Positions 58,804 through 64,000 of a stretch of DNA of 64,000 nucleotides are shown here, in pieces (within the stretch, counting starts at the first letter, position 1; each line of letters opens with the position of its first letter). The DNA is from Kitasatospora phosalacinea. Its GTDB lineage: Bacteria; Actinomycetota; Actinomycetes; Streptomycetales; Streptomycetaceae. The stretch is from positions 1 to 64,000 of the forward strand of contig NZ_JNWZ01000002.1 of the NCBI RefSeq assembly GCF_000716545.1, in the 5' to 3' direction. Position numbers and translations under genes: made by a program. The notes below the pieces were generated by a model. That model made no database searches. It was given only the letters and a program-made list of their open reading frames with translations, and was not told the origin of the DNA.

Positions 58804-61561
58804 ACAGGGCGCCCCTGCGCTGGAGGACGTTGTAGGCGACCCAGCCCGGGATGACCGGGAGCCAGAAGGTGAGCAGGCGGTAGAGGAAGACGGCGGGGGT
58901 GGCGGCGGTGGCGGGGACGCCGGCGACGGTGAGGGCGGTGATCAGGGCGATCTCGACGGGGCCGATGCCGCCGGGGGTGGGGACGGCGGAGCCGGCCGCG
59001 TTGGCGGTGAGGAAGACCACGGCGACGGCCGCGTAGGTGACGTTGGCGCCGCCGCCGAAGGCGTGCACGGAGGCGTCCAGGCAGGCGGTGAAGGAGAGGG
59101 TCAGCAGGAGGATGCCGCCGAAGCCGGTGACCAGCTTGCGGGGGGTCTGCATCAGGTCGAGCATCCGCGGGATGACGCCGAACAGCAGCGAGCGGACCCG
59201 GGTCACCACGAAGCGGCGCAGCGGGGCGACCGCGGCGACCACCAGGGCCAGGACGGCCGCGGTGAGGACGCCGATGATGACGGCCCGGGACGCGCCCAGG
59301 TCGCCGTTGGTCTGGGAGCCGGTGATCAGGCCGAAGGCGAACAGCAGCAGCAGGTGGCCGCCGAGGCCCGCGAGCTGGGAGGCGCCGACCGAGGCGACGG
59401 CCTGGACCGGGCGGATGCCGGCCTTCTGCAGGTAGCGGGTGTTCAGGGCGATGCCGCCGACCGCCGCCGGGGCGACCAGCTTGACGAAGGAGCCGGCCAG
59501 CTGGGCGGCCACCGTGCGCCAGAACGGGAGCCGCTCCGGGACGAAGCCGGTCAGGCTCATCGCGGCGGCCACGTACGAGAAGGCCGAGGCGGCCAGGGCG
59601 ACCGCGGCCCAGGCCCAGTTCATCTGGGAGACCTTGAACTGGTCCGGCCGGATGGTGGTCAGGGCCAGGTAGGCGGCGAAGGCCAGCGCCACCACCATGA
59701 TCAGGGTCTTCGGCTTGAGGCGTTCCAGCTTGGCGGGGGCCAGCGGGGCCTCGGGGGCGATCTGCAGGATCTGGGCGCGGATCCGGGCCAGCAGGTCCTC
59801 GCCGGCCCTGGCGATGTCCTCCTCGGCCTGCTGCTGGGTGCGCTCGCCGGCGGCGACCTGCTTGAGGGCGAGCGCCTGGGCGGCGGCCTTCCGCTCCTTG
59901 GTCATCCGCTGCAGGTCGCCGCGGGTCTGCCGGCTGAGGCCGACGGGCTGCAGCAGCGGCAGCGCCTCGGCGACCCGGGTCGGGCCGAGGACGCCGGTGG
60001 CGGTGGCCACCGCGCGCTCCGGGCCGATCCGCAGGGCGAAGGTGGTGAGCAGCTGGGCGACGTCGATGCGCAGGGTCAGGTCGCCGGCCGCGATGTCGCC
60101 GCCGGAGAGGTTGACCAGGCAGCCGGTGCGCTCGTCGACCACCAGCAGGGATTCGCCGGTGAGCCGGCGGTGGGCGATCCGGCGCTCGTGCAGGGTGGAG
60201 ACGGAGGCCCAGAACGAGGCCATCACCGCGTCGGTGACCTCCTCGTCGGCCAGGTCGTCGAGCGTCCGGCCGGCCACGTTCTCGTACACCAGGATCGCGG
60301 CGTCCGGGCCCAGTTCCGAGGTGGCGACCAGCTGCGGGGCGCCGGCCCCGGAGGCGGCCGCCGCGTACGCGATCAGGGCTTCCTGTTCGAGGGCCTGGCG
60401 CAGCGACTGGGGGCTGCGGCGGACGGCGACGGAGCGCAGCCGCAGCCGGCGCCAGGCGCGGTAGAAGAAGCCGGAGGCCTGCTGCTCGCGGTCGATGATG
60501 TGGACGTCGAGCAGCGGGCCGGTCTGCTGGGTGACCAGGTAGCGGCGGGTGCCACCGGGCGCGGGCGGGGCCAGGTGCGCGGCGGACGGGGCGAAGCCGA
60601 CCTTGCGCAGGCCGATCATCAGGTGCTGCCCGGTGGGGCGGATGTTCGGCGAGCCGATCGCGTACAGCGTGCCGTAGGCCACCGACCAGCCGATCAGCAC
60701 GGTCAGCACCAGGGACAGCGGGGTGGTGTTGCCGTTGATCAGCTCGGCCGTGCCGGAGAGGACCACCACCACCCACAGGGCGACCCGCCAGCGCGGTCGG
60801 CTCGACATGCCGACCGCCGTCATGTAGGCGATCACCGGCGCCAGGTAGCCGTGCACCGGGTCGGTGAGCGTCTCGCCGCCGCCCGGCGGGAACTGGGTCA
60901 GCGCGTTGCGGATCTCCTCGGGCGCGCCGGCCGCCACCCACCAGTCGACGCCCAGCGAGACGCCGTACGCCAGCACCGAGGCGAGCACGCCGTCCGCGAC
61001 CCGCAGGCCGTCGCGCTTGATCAGCCGCTCGACGGCGAAGGCCAGCGGCACGGTGAGCACCGCGATGGAGGAGACCAGAGCGGAGATCTTGGACAGCACG
61101 CCGGGGATCCGGTCGGCGTTGACCGTGATGTCCTTCTCGATGCCGGTGGTGGTGGAGACCGCCACCTGCGCCAGCACGAACACCAGGATGATCAGGAGCA
61201 GCCCGCCCAGGAACTTCAGCAGGTCGGACGGGCGGTGTGCGCGGGGGGCGAGCAGCGGCTCGTCGACGGCCAGGTACTCGCCGGCCGGCTCCTCGGCCGG
61301 CCGGCCGGGCTCCGGCCCGGTTCCGTGCTGTGGCTCCGGTTCCGGCCCGTGCTCCGGTCCCGGCGCGGCCGGTTCCGGCGGGTCCGCGTCCGGTGGCCGG
61401 TCCGGCCCGCCGCCCGGCGGCAGCTGTGCGGCCACCGTTCCCTCCCCCGTGTGGTGCGCGTCCCGTCGCCGGTGGCGCAGGTCGACCGGCCGCCGGGCGG
61501 AACCGTCGGTGGCGGGCTGCTCGGAGCCCTCGTCCACGTTCAATTCGGCCGTCCCGGTCAT
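58802..61561 (-). CDS. pseudokinase-LPG synthase/flippase-like (UPF0104) membrane fusion protein
   Basis: A 919-aa protein. Order: Pro-rich cytosolic N-terminus (1-105), a cluster of membrane helices (about 110-320), a kinase-like domain (about 380-545) and a C-terminal set of helices of the lysylphosphatidylglycerol synthase TM/UPF0104 type (about 620-919). In the kinase-like part the catalytic HRD reads H464-R-R and no DFG is seen (LSGGDI instead), so it is a pseudokinase. There is no MprF synthetase domain. UPF0104 proteins resemble lipid or polyprenyl-phosphate flippases. The start is ATG at 61561. By position it may match Rv3205c-region proteins, but I am unsure. Regulated lipid-linked transport is inference. 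Confidence 0.85.
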   Translation of the reverse strand: MTGTAELNVDEGSEQPATDGSARRPVDLRHRRRDAHHTGEGTVAAQLPPGGGPDRPPDADPPEPAAPGPEHGPEPEPQHGTGPEPGRPAEEPAGEYLAVDEPLLAPRAHRPSDLLKFLGGLLLIILVFVLAQVAVSTTTGIEKDITVNADRIPGVLSKISALVSSIAVLTVPLAFAVERLIKRDGLRVADGVLASVLAYGVSLGVDWWVAAGAPEEIRNALTQFPPGGGETLTDPVHGYLAPVIAYMTAVGMSSRPRWRVALWVVVVLSGTAELINGNTTPLSLVLTVLIGWSVAYGTLYAIGSPNIRPTGQHLMIGLRKVGFAPSAAHLAPPAPGGTRRYLVTQQTGPLLDVHIIDREQQASGFFYRAWRRLRLRSVAVRRSPQSLRQALEQEALIAYAAAASGAGAPQLVATSELGPDAAILVYENVAGRTLDDLADEEVTDAVMASFWASVSTLHERRIAHRRLTGESLLVVDERTGCLVNLSGGDIAAGDLTLRIDVAQLLTTFALRIGPERAVATATGVLGPTRVAEALPLLQPVGLSRQTRGDLQRMTKERKAAAQALALKQVAAGERTQQQAEEDIARAGEDLLARIRAQILQIAPEAPLAPAKLERLKPKTLIMVVALAFAAYLALTTIRPDQFKVSQMNWAWAAVALAASAFSYVAAAMSLTGFVPERLPFWRTVAAQLAGSFVKLVAPAAVGGIALNTRYLQKAGIRPVQAVASVGASQLAGLGGHLLLLFAFGLITGSQTNGDLGASRAVIIGVLTAAVLALVVAAVAPLRRFVVTRVRSLLFGVIPRMLDLMQTPRKLVTGFGGILLLTLSFTACLDASVHAFGGGANVTYAAVAVVFLTANAAGSAVPTPGGIGPVEIALITALTVAGVPATAATPAVFLYRLLTFWLPVIPGWVAYNVLQRRGAL

Positions 61562-61703
61562 CTGGTCTTCATCCTCGTGTGTCGCACTGCCCCGAAGATG
61601 CTGCCATGCCCGCCACCCGGGTGCGGTCCAGGGGCGGCATCCCGCGCGCCGGGTCGCCCGCACGGGGTGCTGGAAATCGACCGGATGGGGAAGAATGCGG
61701 CGG

Positions 61704-62033
61704 ATGACCGACTCCGAGGACGTTCCCGGGATCCCGCCGTACGCCGAGGCCGTGCTCGACCTCGCCGAGCGCATCCCGCCCGGGAGGGTGATGACGTACG
61801 GGGACGTCGCCGAGTACCTGGGCCGCGGCGGCCCCCGGCAGGTCGGCCGGGTGATGGCGCTGTACGGGGCGCCGGTGCCCTGGTGGCGGGTGATCCGGGC
61901 GGACGGGCGGCCGCTGCCCGGCCACGAGCACCGCGCGCTGCCCGAGTACCGGGCCGAGGGTACCCCGCTGCGCACCGTCGGCGGCGAGCCGCGGGTGGAC
62001 CTGCGGGCCGCCCGCTGGGACGGCGCGTCCTGA
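61704..62033 (+). CDS. alkyltransferase-like (ATL) MGMT-family DNA-binding protein
   Basis: A 109-aa protein with the winged-helix DNA-binding domain of O6-alkylguanine-DNA alkyltransferases (IPPGRVMTYGDVAEYLG; RQVGRVMALYGAPVPWWRV). The acceptor Cys of PCHRV is replaced by Trp60 (P59-W60-W61-R62-V63), so it cannot transfer alkyl groups. ATL proteins bind O6-alkylguanine, flip the base and recruit nucleotide-excision repair. ATG at 61704. Its neighbour is the adnA-like helicase gene, as Rv3204 is near Rv3202c. Confidence 0.93.
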   Translation: MTDSEDVPGIPPYAEAVLDLAERIPPGRVMTYGDVAEYLGRGGPRQVGRVMALYGAPVPWWRVIRADGRPLPGHEHRALPEYRAEGTPLRTVGGEPRVDLRAARWDGAS

Positions 62034-62146
62034 CCGGTCGCCGACCGGGGGGTGCGCCGGAGGGGTCTGTGGGTGCACCATCGTAGGCTCGTCGCGGCGA
62101 GCCACCCGCGGCCCGCCACCGAACCGCCGTACGACCCTGGACCGCA

Positions 62147-64000
62147 GTGACCTCACCGTTCCGCCTGGTGCGCAGCCCCCTCGCCCAGCCCGACCCGCCC
62201 CAGCTGGACGAGTTCCAGCAGGCGGTCGTCGAGCACGCCGCGGGGCCGCTGCTGGTGCTCGCGGGCCCCGGGACGGGCAAGACCACCACCCTGGTCGAGG
62301 CGGTCGCCCGGCGGGTCGCCGACGGCACCGCGCCCGAACGCGTCCTGGTGCTGACCTTCAGCCGCAAGGCCGCGATGGAGCTGCGCGACCGGATGACCGC
62401 CCGGATCGGCGCCACCGCCCCGCAGGCCACCACCTTCCACTCGTTCTGCTACGCCCTGCTGCGCGCCCACCAGCCGGCCGAGGAGTACGCCGAGCCGCTG
62501 CGCCTGCTGTCCGGACCGGAGCAGGACGTGATGGTCCGCGAACTGCTCGCGGGCGGCGCCGAGGACGCCAAGGCGGGCACCGCCACCATCCGCTGGCCGC
62601 TGGACCTGCGGGCCTGCCTGACCACCCGCGGCTTCGCCGACGAGGTGCGCGCCGTGCTCGCCCGCAGCCGCGAGCTCGGCCTGGGCGAGGAGGAGCTGGA
62701 GCGCTTCGCGCAGGGCGTCGAGCGCCCCGACTGGGCCGCCGCCGCGCACTTCCTGGCCGAGTACCTGGACGTGCTGGACCTGCGCGGCGTCCTCGACTAC
62801 GCCGAGCTCGTCCACCGCGCCGTGCTGCTCGCCGGGCGGACGGACGTCCGGGCCGAACTGCGCGGGCGCTACGACGCGGTCTTCGTCGACGAGTACCAGG
62901 ACACCGACCCGGCGCAGGTCCGGCTGCTGCGGCACCTGGCCGGCGACGGGCGGGACCTGGTCGCCGTCGGCGACCCCGACCAGTCGATCTACGCCTTCCG
63001 CGGCGCCGACGTGAACGGCATCCTGGAGTTCCCCGACGCCTTCCGGCGCGCCGACGGCCGGCCCGCCGAGGTCAGGGTGCTGCGCCGGTCCCGGCGCTCC
63101 GGCGCGGTGCTGCTGGCCGCCTCCCGCGAGCTGGCCCGCCGGATGCCGATGGGCCGGCTGCCCGCCGACAAGCTCGCCGCGCACCGCGCCCTGCTGCCCA
63201 CCCGCGAGGGCGGCGCCGTCGAGGTGTACACCTACCCGACGCCCGGCGCCGAACTCGACTCGGTCGCCGACCTGCTGCGCCGCGCCCACCTGGAGGACGG
63301 CGTCCCCTGGGGCGAGATGGCGGTGCTGGTCCGGGCCGGCTCCCGGACCATACCGGCGGTGCGCCGCGCGCTGGCCGCCGCCGGCGTCCCGCTGGAGATC
63401 GACGGCGACGACCTGCCGCTGCGCGAGGAGAGCGCCGTCGTCCCGCTGCTGCTCGCCCTGCGGGTGTGCGCCGAGGGGGAGGGCGCGCTCACCGCCGACC
63501 TCGCGCACACCCTGCTCACCGGCCCGCTCGCCGCCCTCGACGGCTCCGACCTGCGCCGCCTGGGCCGCGCCCTGCGCGAGGAGGAGCGCCGGGCGCTGGC
63601 CGCCGACGGCGCGCCCGGCGTGGTCCGCCCCGCCGAGGAGCTGATCCGGGAGGCCCTGGAGCAGCCCGAACTGCTCGCCCTGCTGGACGCCCCGCACGCC
63701 CGCCGGGCCTACGAGCTCGGCGTGCTGCTGCGCAAGGTCCGCGAACTGCTGGCCGGCGGCGCCGGCGGCGAGGACGCGCTGTGGGAGCTGTGGGACGGCT
63801 CCCGGCGCTGGCGCGAGCGCCTGGAGCGGGCCGCCCTGCGCGGCGGCCCCGCCGGGCGCAACGCCGACCGGGACCTGGACGCGCTGTGCGCCCTGTTCGA
63901 GACCGCCGCCCGCGCCGAGGAGCGGGTCAGCGGCCACCGCGGCGCGCTCGACCTGCTCGCCGAGATCGAGGCCCAGGACATCGCCGCCGACACCCTGCAC
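62147..64000 (+). CDS. UvrD/Rep-type helicase, AdnA-like (3'-truncated)
   Basis: The first 618 codons of a superfamily 1A helicase. Motif I GPGTGKTTT, motif Ia LVLTFSRKAA, ATTFHSFCYALL, motif II VDEYQDTD and motif III GDPDQSIYAFRGAD are all present. The spacing and position after the ATL gene match AdnA, the subunit of the actinobacterial AdnAB double-strand-break resection complex, which ends in a PD-(D/E)XK nuclease; that part lies outside the window. GTG at 62147 (VTSPFRLVR) is the likely start, with no strong ribosome-binding site. AdnB should follow if the call is right. Confidence 0.88.
   Translation, partial: MTSPFRLVRSPLAQPDPPQLDEFQQAVVEHAAGPLLVLAGPGTGKTTTLVEAVARRVADGTAPERVLVLTFSRKAAMELRDRMTARIGATAPQATTFHSFCYALLRAHQPAEEYAEPLRLLSGPEQDVMVRELLAGGAEDAKAGTATIRWPLDLRACLTTRGFADEVRAVLARSRELGLGEEELERFAQGVERPDWAAAAHFLAEYLDVLDLRGVLDYAELVHRAVLLAGRTDVRAELRGRYDAVFVDEYQDTDPAQVRLLRHLAGDGRDLVAVGDPDQSIYAFRGADVNGILEFPDAFRRADGRPAEVRVLRRSRRSGAVLLAASRELARRMPMGRLPADKLAAHRALLPTREGGAVEVYTYPTPGAELDSVADLLRRAHLEDGVPWGEMAVLVRAGSRTIPAVRRALAAAGVPLEIDGDDLPLREESAVVPLLLALRVCAEGEGALTADLAHTLLTGPLAALDGSDLRRLGRALREEERRALAADGAPGVVRPAEELIREALEQPELLALLDAPHARRAYELGVLLRKVRELLAGGAGGEDALWELWDGSRRWRERLERAALRGGPAGRNADRDLDALCALFETAARAEERVSGHRGALDLLAEIEAQDIAADTLH

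Noticed and set aside
1..64000. tRNA, rRNA, integrase, transposase or prophage genes
   Set aside because: None recognised in any intergenic space or coding frame.

Overview
The window is chromosomal DNA of a high-GC actinomycete, most likely Streptomycetaceae (Streptomyces or Kitasatospora). The evidence is very high GC with extreme third-position bias, frequent GTG/TTG starts, ATGA/GTGA stop-start overlaps, a mycothiol gene (mshB), DUF3117 and DUF3107 proteins, a SigE/anti-sigma/TatB locus and many long GC-rich hairpin terminators. I see no rRNA, tRNA, CRISPR array, insertion sequence, integrase or prophage. Coding is dense and mostly housekeeping.

Layout. 1-6735: two family-5 peptide ABC transporters converge at a perfect hairpin. 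The complete one (minus strand) has the order permease, binding protein, permease, ATPase, ATPase, as in the bldK morphogen importer of Streptomyces coelicolor. 7232-8964: an orphan binding-protein gene broken by a single-base frameshift. 9147-13397: a membrane protein with DPF repeats and peptidoglycan-binding-like domains, DUF6113 and mshB, and a tiny membrane protein. 13641-15758: an S9 peptidase. 15889-19454: ABC exporter plus DesK/DesR-type two-component system in one overlapping operon. 19477-30700: SirB1, GNAT, ferredoxin, dapC, a secreted protein, a lysozyme-like membrane protein, dapE, a LOG-family protein, FolP2-type DHPS, a DivIVA-domain protein, Tag, enoyl-CoA hydratase and DUF3117. 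30811-40870: O-methyltransferase divergent from sigE-rseA-tatB, then mrp, DUF1003, a pore-less MgtE-like protein, an EamA transporter and corA. 41308-45186: SUFU, PHP, DUF6758, a 47-aa protein and a hydrolase. 45335-50474: DEAD-box helicase with a histone-like tail, ferritin-like protein, DUF3107 and TetR. 50706-56929: hydrolase, a three-gene glycan-type cassette and moeZ. 57011-64000: a TetR/oxidoreductase pair with clear operators, a pseudokinase/flippase fusion, an alkyltransferase-like protein and the start of an AdnA-like helicase-nuclease.

From memory of the Mycobacterium tuberculosis map, 12-41 kb echoes mshB, fdxC, dapE, folP2, tag, sigE, tatB, mrp and corA (about Rv1170-Rv1239c). The 45-64 kb part echoes rhlE, the DUF3107 gene, TetR, moeZ, the alkyltransferase-like gene and adnA (about Rv3201c-Rv3211). 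The window therefore joins two old actinobacterial blocks, with some members missing (notably htrA after the anti-sigma gene).

The most interesting signals are regulatory: a GGAAC-N18-GTT promoter before sigE, a SigR-like GGAAT-N19-GTT promoter before moeZ, twin GAGAACACCGTTCT operators between the TetR and oxidoreductase genes, an apparent CTG start behind a long structured leader on the DEAD-box helicase, and a short ORF with an ideal ribosome-binding site upstream of corA. No wholly new defence or biosynthetic system is evident. The best candidates for undescribed biology are the 51.9-55.6 kb glycan-type cassette and the pseudokinase-flippase fusion.
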